Shown here one piece after another: positions 25,214 through 33,913 of a DNA stretch of 64,000 nt (position 1 is the first letter of the stretch; every line of letters begins with the position of its first letter). The stretch is from an uncultured Eggerthellaceae bacterium. GTDB taxonomy: Bacteria > Actinomycetota > Coriobacteriia > Coriobacteriales > Eggerthellaceae. The DNA lies in contig CAUDUM010000001.1 in the NCBI GenBank assembly GCA_958452575.1, forward strand, positions 62,001-126,000. The letters are read 5' to 3'. The position numbers and the translations under genes are program-made. Under the pieces are notes generated by a model. The model was not told the origin of the DNA. It searched no databases and saw only the letters and a list, made by a program, of their open reading frames with translations.

Positions 25214-27745
25214 GTGAAGCTGGTGGTTACCGAGAAGAACGACGCCGCCCAGAAAATCGCCGACCTGCTGGGCGCGACCAAACCCAAAGCCGACAAAGTC
25301 TACAACACCCCCGTCTACCGCTTCAGCGTGGACGGCGAGGAATGGGTCACCATCGGCCTGCGCGGCCACATCTTGGAGCCCGACTTCACGCCGCAGCTCG
25401 TCTACAAAAAGCGCGGCGGCTGGCAGGGCGTCACCGTCGACGGCGAGATCGTGCCCGCCGACATCCCGTCGAGCCTGCCCAAGCCCCCGTTCAAAAAGAA
25501 GAAGCCCTTCACCGAGGACGGCGTGGAACTCAAGGGCTGGAAGATGGACGCGCTGCCGTACCTGGTCTACGCGCCCATCGAGAAGCTCCCCAAGGAAAAG
25601 GACATCATCCGCTCCCTGAAGAACCTTGCCAAAAAGGCCGATTCGGTCATCATCGCGACTGACTTCGACCGCGAGGGCGAGCTCATCGGGTCCGATGCGC
25701 TCTCGTGCATCCTGGAAGTCAACCCCGACGTTCCGGTGAGCCGCGCGCGCTACTCCGCCTTCACGAAGGGCGAGATCACGCATGCGTTCGGCAACCTGGT
25801 CGACGTCGACTTCGATCTGGCGAGCGCCGGCGCGTCGCGCCAGGACATCGACTTGATCTGGGGCGCGGTGCTCACGCGCTATCTGACGCTCGTGAAGTTC
25901 GCCGGCTACGGCAACGTGCGCAGCTCCGGCCGCGTGCAGACGCCCACCCTGGCGCTGATCGTGGCGCGCGAGCGCGAGCGTCTGGCGTTCGTTCCCGAGG
26001 ACTACTGGGTGATCCGCGGCCGCTTCGACGCCGCCGCGCAATCCGGCCCTACCGACGGCGAAGGCGAGCTGGCTTTCGAGGCGCCGCACGCCACGGCGCG
26101 CTTCAAGGAGGAAGCGGCAGCCAAGGCGGCGATGGCGCATGTCGAGGGCGTGACGTCGGCCCGCGTGTCCGCCGTCGAGAAGAAGCGCCGCCGCGTGGCG
26201 CCGCCCGTACCGTTCAACACTACCAGCCTGATGGCCGCCGCATCCGCCGAGGGCCTTTCCCCGGCGCGCACGATGCGCATCGCCGAGAGCCTGTACATGG
26301 ACGGCTACATCAGCTACCCGCGCGTGGACAACACGGTGTATCCCAGCACGCTGGATCTGCGCGAGACCGTGCAGGCCATCGCCGGCAATCCCGCCTACGC
26401 GCCGTACTGCAAGAAGCTGCTGGCCAAAGGCAAGCTCACAGCGACCCGCGGCAAGAAGGAGACCACCGACCATCCGCCCATCTACCCGACGGCGCTCGCG
26501 ACGCCTGACAACCTGGCACCTGCCGACTGGAAGCTCTACAACCTGATCGCGCGCCGCTTCTTGGCGACTCTGTCGGACGCTGCGACGGTCGAGGGCACCA
26601 AGGTGACGCTGGATGTGGCCGGCGAGCCGTTCGTCGCCAAGGGCGACGTGCTGGTGGAGCCGGGCTTCCGTGCGATCTACCCTTATGGCCTCAAGAAGGA
26701 CGAGCAGCTGCCCGCGCTCGAAGAGGGCCAGCAGATCGCCTTCAACGGCGCCACCTGCACCAAGAAGCAGACCGAGCCCCCCGCGCGCTACAGCCAGGGC
26801 AAGCTCATCCAGGAGATGGAGAAGCTGGGCCTGGGCACCAAGTCCACGCGCCACAGCATCATCGAGCGCCTCTACACGGTCAAATACATCCAGAACGACC
26901 CCATCGAGCCCAGCCAGCTGGGCATGGCGGTGTGCGACGCGCTCGATAAGTTCGCGCCCCACATCACGCATCCCCAGATGACGGCCGAGCTTGAAGAGGA
27001 GATGGATGCCATCGCCGAGGGCGGCAAGACCAAATCCGACGTGGTCATGAACTCGCGCAACCTGCTGTCCGAGCAGCTTGCCAACCTGATGCCCCACTCC
27101 GAGGAGGTGAAGGATGCGCTCGCCGATGCCGTGGCCGCCGACGCGTATGTGGGGAAGTGCCCCAAGTGCGGCAAGGATCTGCAGCTGCGCGCCAGCCAGA
27201 AGACCCGCGGCATGTTCATCGGCTGCGCCGGCTGGCCCGATTGCGACGTGACCTACCCGCTGCCCAAGGGCAAGATCGAGGCGCTGCCCGAGCCGTGCCC
27301 GACGTGCGGCATGCCCCAGGTCAAGGTGACGGCGTTCCGCTCCAAGCCGCGCACGATCTGCATCGATCCCAACTGCGCCAGCAACAAGGAGCCGGACGTG
27401 GTGGTGGGCGAGTGCCCGACGTGCAAGGCCAAGGGCGTCTCCGCCAAGCTGGTCGCCCGCAAGAACCCCAAGACGCTGAACCGCTTCATCCGCTGCGAGA
27501 ACTACGACGAGTGCGGCACCGGCTACCCGTTGCCGCAGTACGGCAAGCTCACCGCCACCGACGAGGTGTGCGAGCATTGCGGCGCGCCGATGGTGATCGT
27601 CACGACCAACCGCGGCCCGTGGAAACTGTGCCCCAACTTCGACTGCCCCGGCAAGGAGAAGGACGACGCCAAGAAGTCCTCTGGACGCGGGCGCGGGGGA
27701 GCGCGCCGAGGCGGCGCCAAGCGCACGACGCGCAAGAAGGCGTAG
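25214..27745 (+). CDS. topA: type IA DNA topoisomerase I, archaeal-like, with C-terminal zinc ribbons
   Basis: 843 residues from GTG 25214 (AAGGAGG). Toprim motifs are VVTEKNDAAQKIAD and ATDFDREGELIG; GRVQTPTLALIVARERE follows; the catalytic tyrosine is in MDGYISYPRVDNTVYP. The tail has four Cys4 ribbons (CPKCG, CPTCG, CPTCK, CEHCG with partners) and a basic end. It relaxes negative supercoils. The TEKN start, the short extra segment around RGHILEPDF and the YPRVDNTVYP site are closer to archaeal topoisomerase I than to the E. coli type (YMRTDS); this is judged from memory of the families. Confidence 0.9.
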   Translation: MKLVVTEKNDAAQKIADLLGATKPKADKVYNTPVYRFSVDGEEWVTIGLRGHILEPDFTPQLVYKKRGGWQGVTVDGEIVPADIPSSLPKPPFKKKKPFTEDGVELKGWKMDALPYLVYAPIEKLPKEKDIIRSLKNLAKKADSVIIATDFDREGELIGSDALSCILEVNPDVPVSRARYSAFTKGEITHAFGNLVDVDFDLASAGASRQDIDLIWGAVLTRYLTLVKFAGYGNVRSSGRVQTPTLALIVARERERLAFVPEDYWVIRGRFDAAAQSGPTDGEGELAFEAPHATARFKEEAAAKAAMAHVEGVTSARVSAVEKKRRRVAPPVPFNTTSLMAAASAEGLSPARTMRIAESLYMDGYISYPRVDNTVYPSTLDLRETVQAIAGNPAYAPYCKKLLAKGKLTATRGKKETTDHPPIYPTALATPDNLAPADWKLYNLIARRFLATLSDAATVEGTKVTLDVAGEPFVAKGDVLVEPGFRAIYPYGLKKDEQLPALEEGQQIAFNGATCTKKQTEPPARYSQGKLIQEMEKLGLGTKSTRHSIIERLYTVKYIQNDPIEPSQLGMAVCDALDKFAPHITHPQMTAELEEEMDAIAEGGKTKSDVVMNSRNLLSEQLANLMPHSEEVKDALADAVAADAYVGKCPKCGKDLQLRASQKTRGMFIGCAGWPDCDVTYPLPKGKIEALPEPCPTCGMPQVKVTAFRSKPRTICIDPNCASNKEPDVVVGECPTCKAKGVSAKLVARKNPKTLNRFIRCENYDECGTGYPLPQYGKLTATDEVCEHCGAPMVIVTTNRGPWKLCPNFDCPGKEKDDAKKSSGRGRGGARRGGAKRTTRKKA

Positions 27746-27749
27746 CGCC

Positions 27750-28574
27750 ATGAGCGACTCGACCTCGACGGTGGCGCTCAACGCCGCCGAGACCCAGAAG
27801 GCCATCGAGCGCGTCGCCCAGGGCAAGACGAAGATGCCGCCTGCGCGCGTGCTCGTGTCAGCCATGCTCGCCGGCGCCTATATCGCGTTCGGCGCGCTGT
27901 TCTTCTGCCTGGTGACCTCCGACGCCAGCCTGCCGTTCGCCGTCTCGCGCGTTCTGGGCGGCGTGAGCTTCTGCTTGGGCCTCGTGCTGGTGGTGTGCTG
28001 CGGATCGGAGCTGTTCACCGGCAATATCATGATGATGGGAGCGCTCGGCACGGGCACCGTCTCGTGGGGGCACATCCTGAAGAACTGGTCGCTGGTGTGG
28101 TTGGGCAACTTCGCGGGCGCCCTGGTGGCGGTCGCGCTCGTGTTCTTCGCCAACATCGGCGCGATGAACGGCGGGTTGGTCGCCGAGACGATGGTGAGCG
28201 TCGCTGCCGGCAAGGCGGTGTTCGACGCGCCCGTGCTTTTCTTCAAGGGCGTCCTCTGCAACATCTTCGTGTGCCTGGCCGTGCGCATCGGCTTCTCGTC
28301 CCGCGCGATCGTCGACAAGGTCGTCGGCGTGCTCTTGCCCATCACCGCGTTCGTCGCATGCGGGTTCGAGCACTGCGTGGCCAACATGTTCTTCCTGTTC
28401 ATGGGCTTGGCGCAGAACCTTGCGGGCGTGGGCGCCGTCGGCGCGGTCGATCCGGCGGGCATCGCGTTCAACCTGGTGGTCGTCACGCTGGGCAACATCG
28501 TCGGCGGCGTCATCGTCGCGGGCGTGTACTGGTTCCTTCTGGGCACCCGCCGCGAGGAGCGTCAGGAGCGCTAG
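27750..28574 (+). CDS. formate/nitrite transporter (FNT) family channel
   Basis: 274 residues, six helices. FNT features include GAYIAFGALFF, the omega-loop region CCGSELFTGNIMM and the second NIFVCLAV/GFEHCVANMFF motif with the conserved His. It conducts formate, nitrite or hydrosulfide across the membrane as a pentamer. It begins four bases after the topA stop, so it is co-transcribed, but no functional link is evident. Formate is plausible in an anaerobe; the sequence does not decide the substrate. Confidence 0.9.
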   Translation: MSDSTSTVALNAAETQKAIERVAQGKTKMPPARVLVSAMLAGAYIAFGALFFCLVTSDASLPFAVSRVLGGVSFCLGLVLVVCCGSELFTGNIMMMGALGTGTVSWGHILKNWSLVWLGNFAGALVAVALVFFANIGAMNGGLVAETMVSVAAGKAVFDAPVLFFKGVLCNIFVCLAVRIGFSSRAIVDKVVGVLLPITAFVACGFEHCVANMFFLFMGLAQNLAGVGAVGAVDPAGIAFNLVVVTLGNIVGGVIVAGVYWFLLGTRREERQER

Positions 28575-28724
28575 GGACGCCGGACGTTGGAGCGCCGCCG
28601 GACGCCGGGGCGCGAAGCGCGCAAGCGCGCGTGAGGCAGCGTGTGCCGGCGCGGCGGAGCCAGCGTGCGATTCCGATCTGATGGTGAAAGCTCGCCGACG
28701 CGTCCGAACCGCGTCGCGAGGGTG

Positions 28725-28730
28725 TACAAT
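28725..28730 (+). promoter_or_regulatory. -10 box upstream of malic enzyme gene
   Basis: TACAAT in GGTGTACAATGCG, 52 bases before the ATG; no clear -35. Confidence 0.4.
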
Positions 28731-28782
28731 GCGCAGGTCATATGCGGCGGAAGGCGCCGCATCGAAAGGGGAAAGGCTCATC

Positions 28783-29931
28783 ATGGATGTGAAGGAAAAG
28801 GCCCTCGAGCTGCATCGCGAGTGGAACGGCAAGCTGGACACCGTGCCCAAGATGGACATCTCCACGCGCGAGGATCTGGCGCTGGCGTACACGCCGGGCG
28901 TCGCCGAGCCGTGCAAGGTGATCGCGAAGGATCCCGCCGCGGTGTACGAGTACACCCAGAAGGCCAACACCATCGCCGTGGTGAGCGACGGCAGCGCCGT
29001 GCTCGGCCTGGGCAACATCGGGCCTCTTGCCTCCATGCCCGTCATGGAGGGCAAATGCGCCCTGTTCAAGAGCTTCGGCGACGTCAACGCCGTGCCGATC
29101 TGCCTGGATACCCAGGACGTCGACGAGATCGTCGAGACCGTCATCCGCATCGCGCCCGCCTTCGGCGGCATCAACCTGGAGGATATCTCCGCGCCGCGCT
29201 GCTTCGAGGTGGAGCGCCGTCTGATCGAGGCGCTCGACATCCCCGTGTTCCATGATGACCAGCACGGCACCGCCATCGTCGTGCTCTCCGGCGTCATCAA
29301 CGCGCTGCGCCTGACGGGCAAGAAGAAGGAGGAGTGCCGTGTGGTGGTCAACGGCGCCGGCTCCGCGGGCATCGCCATCGCCAAGCTCCTGTTGACCTAC
29401 GGTTTCAAGCATCTGACGCTGGTCGACCGCTGCGGCATCATCAGCTCGCGCTCCGAGGGTGTCAACGAGGCGCAGCACGCGATGCTGGCAACCACCAACC
29501 TCGACGACGTCGACGGCACGCTGGCCGACGCGCTCAAGGGCGCCGACATCTTCATCGGCGTGTCCGCTCCCAACATCGTGTCCGAGGAAATGGTGGCTTC
29601 CATGGCCGACGACGCCATCCTGTTCGCGATGGCCAACCCCGATCCCGAGATCCTGCCCGACGCCGCCAAGCGCGCCGGCGCCCGCGTGGTGGGGACGGGC
29701 CGCTCCGACTTCCCGAACCAGATCAACAACGTGGTGGCGTTCCCCGGCATCTTCAAGGGCGCGCTCAACGCCCGCGCGACGCGCATCACCGAGGAGATGA
29801 AGCTCGCCGCCGCCGAGGCGCTTGCCGCGCTCGTGTCCGACGAGGAGCTCTGCGAGGACTTCATCATGCCCGAGCCCTTCGACCCGCGTGCCGTCGACGC
29901 CGTCGCGCATGCGGTGGAGGCTGCGGTCTAG
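28783..29931 (+). CDS. NAD(P)-dependent malic enzyme
   Basis: 382 residues. The catalytic domain has AYTPGVAEPCKVI, SDGSAVLGLGNIG and FHDDQHGTA; the nucleotide-binding domain has VVNGAGSAGIAIAKL, with an Asp at the end of strand 2 favouring NAD. It converts malate to pyruvate plus CO2 and links with the fumarase at 40 kb in C4 metabolism. The length is the short bacterial form without a phosphotransacetylase tail. ATG 28783 has a GGGGAAAGG site; a longer in-frame ORF reaches into the FNT gene and is not real. Confidence 0.94.
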   Translation: MDVKEKALELHREWNGKLDTVPKMDISTREDLALAYTPGVAEPCKVIAKDPAAVYEYTQKANTIAVVSDGSAVLGLGNIGPLASMPVMEGKCALFKSFGDVNAVPICLDTQDVDEIVETVIRIAPAFGGINLEDISAPRCFEVERRLIEALDIPVFHDDQHGTAIVVLSGVINALRLTGKKKEECRVVVNGAGSAGIAIAKLLLTYGFKHLTLVDRCGIISSRSEGVNEAQHAMLATTNLDDVDGTLADALKGADIFIGVSAPNIVSEEMVASMADDAILFAMANPDPEILPDAAKRAGARVVGTGRSDFPNQINNVVAFPGIFKGALNARATRITEEMKLAAAEALAALVSDEELCEDFIMPEPFDPRAVDAVAHAVEAAV

Positions 29932-29948
29932 CAACGGCTTGCTTTTGG

Positions 29949-29973
29949 TCTCCCGCCCCAAGTGGGCGGGAGA
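29949..29973 (+). terminator. stem-loop after malic enzyme gene
   Basis: TCTCCCGCCC / GGGCGGGAGA, perfect 10-bp stem, 5-base loop; no T-run follows on the plus strand. Confidence 0.5.
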
Positions 29974-29985
29974 TGGTCCGCTGCC

Positions 29986-30013
29986 TTGCATCTTGTGTTC
30001 AGATCGGTATACT
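29986..30013 (+). promoter_or_regulatory. promoter upstream of rhodanese lipoprotein
   Basis: TTGCAT (29986-29991), 16-base spacer, TATACT (30008-30013). The ~230-base leader that follows carries a hairpin AGCAGGT...ACCTGCT (30019-30040) and no ORF. Confidence 0.55.
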
Positions 30014-30244
30014 TCTTCCAGCAGGTTTTCTGCGACCTGCTGCATCGCCTTGGATTCCGGCGCATTCTGAGGGGACGATCGTCCTGCTGCCGTCAAGGCT
30101 CATCACCTGGTCCGATGTTCTGCATCCATCGAGGCCGTCTTCGGTTTGGCGTTTCTGTCGACGCCTGCCATGCGATTCCATTACGAGTGAACACGACGCA
30201 TCCGCATGCGGCGCCCGCTTGCGGTTGCATGAAGGAGAACTGCC

Positions 30245-30757
30245 ATGAAGATGAAGATGATCCCCGTTGTTGCCCTCGCCGGCTGCCTGTCCATCGCCGC
30301 CCTCGCCGGCTGCAGCTCCAGCCAGCCCGCCTCCTCCGACACCGCCGAGAAGTCCGACGAGGCCGTCGAGCAGATCGAGCTCGAGACCGTCGAGATGCAG
30401 AAGATGTCCGCCGCCGACCTGGAGGCCAATCTCGACAACGAGGACTACCTGGTCGTCGACGTGCGCAAGGCCGCCGATTACGAGGCCGGCCACATCCCCG
30501 GCGCGATCAGCGCCGACCTCGACGCCGCCGTCAACGGCGACAACGCCGCGGGCGTCGCGTCCCTGACCGCCGCGCTGCTGGAGGCCACCGGCTCCGAGAA
30601 CGGCGAAGGCAAGACCATGGTCCTGGTGTGCTACAGCGGCAACAAGTACGCCCAGGCCGGTACCGACATCCTCAACTACCTGGGCGCCGACATGGACAAC
30701 GTCTACACCCTCGACGGCGGCATGAAGGGCTGGACGGGCGAGACGGTCACCGAGTAG
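30245..30757 (+). CDS. rhodanese-like lipoprotein
   Basis: 170 residues. The lipoprotein signal has lipobox LAGC at ~Cys23, a Ser/Asp-rich spacer follows, then a rhodanese domain (YLVVDVRKAADYEAGHIPGAI) with active-site loop CYSGNKYAQ. It is anchored outside the membrane and would carry persulfide sulfur or handle a thiol/arsenic-type substrate. A perfect terminator follows, yet the next genes (TVP38, CCG protein, TIGR04282/83-type) make a recurring kind of association. A long leader precedes it. Confidence 0.88.
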   Translation: MKMKMIPVVALAGCLSIAALAGCSSSQPASSDTAEKSDEAVEQIELETVEMQKMSAADLEANLDNEDYLVVDVRKAADYEAGHIPGAISADLDAAVNGDNAAGVASLTAALLEATGSENGEGKTMVLVCYSGNKYAQAGTDILNYLGADMDNVYTLDGGMKGWTGETVTE

Positions 30758-30795
30758 CCGTTCGATCCGAACCCCCATTCGCGCTTCGGCGCTTT

Positions 30796-30829
30796 CAAGC
30801 CGGATCCCCTTTATGAGGGGTCCGGCTTG
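30796..30829 (+). terminator. strong terminator after rhodanese gene
   Basis: CAAGCCGGATCCCC and GGGGTCCGGCTTG, 13 pairs with one bulged T; loop TTTATGA. Confidence 0.7.
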
Positions 30830-30872
30830 ACGTGCGCTGTTCCAAGGATGCGGGGAGAAAGGCACCAGCCCT

Positions 30873-31601
30873 ATGAATCCTAGAATCGCCGTGTGGGTGC
30901 AGCGCGGCGTCATCATCGCGGTGGTCGTCGTCGCGCTGGCGCTGTACGCGTTCGCGCCGCCGGTGCGCGAGGCGGTCAATTCGGTGCTCGCGATGTTCGC
31001 CACCGGGGACTTCTCCGCCGCCAGCGAGTTCATGGCGCGCTACGGCGCCTATGCCGCCGCAGTGTCGTTTTTGCTGATGGTGTTTCAGTCCATCGCCGCA
31101 CCGCTGCCTGCGTTCCTTATCACCATCGCCAACGCCAACCTCTTCGGCTGGTGGCAGGGCGCCATCCTGTCGTGGACCAGCTCCATGGTGGGCGCGGCGC
31201 TGTGCTTCTGGATCGCCAAGGCGCTCGGCCGCGAGGCGGTCGAGAAGCTCACGAGCAAAGCCGGGCTCCAGCGCATCGACGAGTTCTTCGAGCGTCACGG
31301 CAGCCAAAGCGTGCTCATCGCGCGCCTGCTGCCGTTCGTGTCGTTTGATTGGGTGAGCTATTTCTGCGGTCTGACCTCGATGTCGTTCGGGTCGTTCATG
31401 GTCGCCACCGGCATCGGCCAGCTTCCCGCCACCATCGTGTACTCCTATGTGGGCGGCATGCTCACCGGCGGAGCGCAGATGCTGATGTATGGCCTGCTCA
31501 TCCTGTTCGCGCTGGCGATCCTGATCGTGATCGTGCGGAAGGTGTACGCCGAGCGCGTCAAACGAAAGCAGGCCGAAGCCGAAGGGGGGCGGACGTCCTG
31601 A
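30873..31601 (+). CDS. TVP38/TMEM64 (VTT domain) membrane protein
   Basis: 242 residues, about six hydrophobic segments. The VTT/DedA-like core is visible: PAFLITIANANLFGWWQGAI, the glycine-rich re-entrant loop, and ARLLPFVSFDWVSYFCGLTSMSFGSF. The family is linked to lipid scrambling or undecaprenyl-phosphate and small-molecule transport. A second, divergent copy overlaps its stop codon, suggesting a heterodimer or sequential roles. Confidence 0.85.
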   Translation: MNPRIAVWVQRGVIIAVVVVALALYAFAPPVREAVNSVLAMFATGDFSAASEFMARYGAYAAAVSFLLMVFQSIAAPLPAFLITIANANLFGWWQGAILSWTSSMVGAALCFWIAKALGREAVEKLTSKAGLQRIDEFFERHGSQSVLIARLLPFVSFDWVSYFCGLTSMSFGSFMVATGIGQLPATIVYSYVGGMLTGGAQMLMYGLLILFALAILIVIVRKVYAERVKRKQAEAEGGRTS

Positions 31602-32341
31602 CGCGCGCATCCCGCCTGGCAAAGCCTCTTGCACTGTGCCTAATCGTCGCGGCGCTCGTCGCCGTCGGCTTCGCGACCGGCGCGATCGATTGGATCGCGG
31701 ACGGCCGCGCGCAGGACGCCCTCCGGCAGCTCGTCGATCAGGATCGCGCCGTTGCGATCGGCGCGTACTTTGCATTGACGGTCGTCGGGTGCGCGCTGCT
31801 CGCGGTTCCCGGGGCGTTGTTCGCGATCGCGGGGGCGGCGCTGTTCGGGCCCCTCGAGGGGACGCTGTGGTGCGCTTTGGCTGCCACGGTTGGCGCCGTC
31901 GGGGCGTTTCTGGCGGGGCGGTATTTCTTGCGGGACGCCGTCAGGCCGCGCGTCATGCGCTGCGGCCCCCTGCGTCGCTGGCTGTTCTCGGGATCGCGCC
32001 GCAACGAGGTGTTGACGCTGGCGGTGACGCGGTTGGTGCCGCTGTTCCCGTTCAATCTCCAGAACTTCGCCTACGGCATCACCGACATGCCGCTTTCGGT
32101 GTACGCGGGAGCCACGTTCGCGTTCATCATCCCGGGCACGGCGCTCTACGCCTTCGGCGCCGCGGGTGTGCTCGACGAGGCGAACCGCGCCCTGTGCCTG
32201 GGAGTGACAGCGACGCTGTTGGCCGCCGTGGTCGCGGCGGGCGTGCTGCTCAGGCGGAAAGCCGAAGACGTCGAGACTGCCGAGGCCGCCGGAGCGACGA
32301 TGACGGCGGAGTCGGCCGAGGCGGTCGAGGAGCGTGGGTGA
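31598..32341 (+). CDS. second TVP38/TMEM64 membrane protein (CTG start likely)
   Basis: About 247 residues. It has a VTT core: LLAVPGALFAIAGAALFGP, then TRLVPLFPFNLQNFAYGITDMPLSVYAG. No ATG, GTG or TTG lies in frame near the domain start. The best candidate is CTG 31598, which overlaps the preceding gene's TGA (CTGA) and has a purine-rich GAAGGGGGGCGG site. The C-terminal ~30 residues are an acidic Ala/Glu tail. It overlaps or abuts genes on both sides, a tight operon. Confidence 0.78.
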   Translation: MTRASRLAKPLALCLIVAALVAVGFATGAIDWIADGRAQDALRQLVDQDRAVAIGAYFALTVVGCALLAVPGALFAIAGAALFGPLEGTLWCALAATVGAVGAFLAGRYFLRDAVRPRVMRCGPLRRWLFSGSRRNEVLTLAVTRLVPLFPFNLQNFAYGITDMPLSVYAGATFAFIIPGTALYAFGAAGVLDEANRALCLGVTATLLAAVVAAGVLLRRKAEDVETAEAAGATMTAESAEAVEERG

Positions 32342-32342
32342 G

Positions 32343-33104
32343 ATGAGCCTGTCGACCAGGATCGCCCGCCGCGTCATCCTCGCCGAGAAGGAACGCTATC
32401 CCTTCAAGAACTACCGCCATGCACGGGGCGGAAGCGTCCTGTTCGTGGGATGCAACGTCGCCTCGCTCTACCCGCGGACCGTCGCGGCGGTGCGCGGGAT
32501 CTTCGAGGAGCGCTTGGGCGCCGGCTGCGTCTTCGACTGCTGCGGATCGCCGCTGCAGCTGGAGGGCTTCGACGCGCGGGCGCTCCGGGTGCGCGACGGC
32601 GTCGTGGGTCGTTTGCGTGCGCGCGGGGTGCGCGAGGTCATCGCGCTCTGCCCCAACTGCGCGTCGATGTTCTCCGACGTGCCGGATCTGCGTGTGACCA
32701 GCGTGTACGCTAAACTGCGCGAGCTGGGCGTCGGGCGTGTGCTCGATCCCGACGGTGCCGTGTTCGTCCCTTGCCCCGACCGCGCGCAGCGGACGTGGCT
32801 CGCCGATGTGCTCGCGTGCTTCGGCGGAGCGCCTCCGGTGCTCGATCGGGCGCCGTGCTGCGGATTGGGGAGGGGCAGCCTGCTGGACCCCGATCGCTCG
32901 CGCAGGATGGCGCGGCGCTGCTTGGAACAGGCGCGCGCGGCGGCCGACGGTCCGCTTTACGTGTACTGCGCCTCCTGCGCGGGCCAGTTCGCCTCGTGCG
33001 GCGAGAGCGGCGTGCGTTACGTGCTGGCCGAGATCCTGGGCACGGGGGAGGGGCCCGACGTCGGCTCCTCCCTTGCGAACCGGGCGCGCTCCGCGTTTCT
33101 GTAG
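32343..33104 (+). CDS. cysteine-rich (CCG-domain) Fe-S protein
   Basis: 253 residues with two cysteine-rich domain repeats: VFDCCGSPLQLEGF...CPNCASMF and RAPCCGLG...YCASCAGQF. These CCG domains bind [4Fe-4S] clusters or disulfide substrates in heterodisulfide-reductase HdrB, GlpC and LutA. No separate 4Fe-4S subunit or flavoprotein is nearby, so it may act as a stand-alone redox or thiol enzyme in this cluster. ATG 32343 follows the TVP38 stop by one base. Confidence 0.8.
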   Translation: MSLSTRIARRVILAEKERYPFKNYRHARGGSVLFVGCNVASLYPRTVAAVRGIFEERLGAGCVFDCCGSPLQLEGFDARALRVRDGVVGRLRARGVREVIALCPNCASMFSDVPDLRVTSVYAKLRELGVGRVLDPDGAVFVPCPDRAQRTWLADVLACFGGAPPVLDRAPCCGLGRGSLLDPDRSRRMARRCLEQARAAADGPLYVYCASCAGQFASCGESGVRYVLAEILGTGEGPDVGSSLANRARSAFL

Positions 33105-33208
33105 GCGATGGATCGGCGCTGGTTGGTTTCATTTGGATCGCGGCGCTCGCGTATGGCCTGTGATGCGGCGGCGATGATGGTTGATGGATGAGAAAGGGGG
33201 ATGCGGGC

Positions 33209-33913
33209 ATGGTGAAAGGGGGATTCGTCCATACTGCGGCCGGTCGCGACGCGCTTGTCATGCTCACGCGCGCCCCTCTGCCCGGTCGAGCGAAGACGCG
33301 CATGATGCCGCAGCTCAGCGCCTCCGAATGCGCGGATCTCCAGCGTTGCCTGCTTCAGGATGCGTCGCTTCTGTGCCGCAGCCTCCCGTCATCCGTGGAC
33401 GTCTTCGTCGCTTATGCGCCTGAGGGCAGTCAAGCAGCCGTCCGTTCGGCGTTCGACGCTCCTGCGGAGTATTTCGCGCAGCGCGGCCGCGACATCGGGG
33501 AGCGCATGCTCGATGCGGCGCGCCATGTGCTGTCCGCAGGCTACGGCAGATGCGCCCTGATCGGCTCGGATGCGCCGGAGCTCGAGGCGTTGGACGTCGA
33601 GCGCGCGCTGTCTCGGCTCGACGACTGCGATGCCGCGTTCGTGCCGTCGACGGACGGCGGGTACTGCTTGATCGCTTTGAAGGCAGCCGAAGAGGCGCTG
33701 TTCTCCTTGGAATCGTACGGGCATGGCGAGGTGTTCCACCAGACGTTGGACGCCGCCTCCGCCGCGGGGCTATCCTGCGACGTGCTCCCTGCGATCGACG
33801 ACATCGACTGCTGGAACGATGCCGTCTCGCTGCTTTCGCGCGCAGACGCCGATCCGCGCAAACGCGAGCTGAGCGTCGTGCGCTTTTTGCGCGGGATCGA
33901 GGCCGCGCGATGA
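33209..33913 (+). CDS. TIGR04282/DUF2064-family glycosyltransferase-like protein
   Basis: About 234 residues. The nucleotidyltransferase-like fold has VMLTRAPLPGRAKTRMMPQL, IGSDAPELE and VPSTDGGYCLIAL, the hallmarks of the DUF2064/TIGR04282 family named from arsenosugar gene clusters. Function is not firmly established. ATG 33209 has AAGGGGG eight bases upstream; an in-frame ATG at 33188 lacks a site. It overlaps the following gene by four bases, matching the usual pairing with a TIGR04283 protein. Confidence 0.82.
   Translation: MVKGGFVHTAAGRDALVMLTRAPLPGRAKTRMMPQLSASECADLQRCLLQDASLLCRSLPSSVDVFVAYAPEGSQAAVRSAFDAPAEYFAQRGRDIGERMLDAARHVLSAGYGRCALIGSDAPELEALDVERALSRLDDCDAAFVPSTDGGYCLIALKAAEEALFSLESYGHGEVFHQTLDAASAAGLSCDVLPAIDDIDCWNDAVSLLSRADADPRKRELSVVRFLRGIEAAR

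Noticed and set aside
24953..27865. 970-codon open frame on the minus strand
   Set aside because: Antisense to topA, low-complexity and without motifs.
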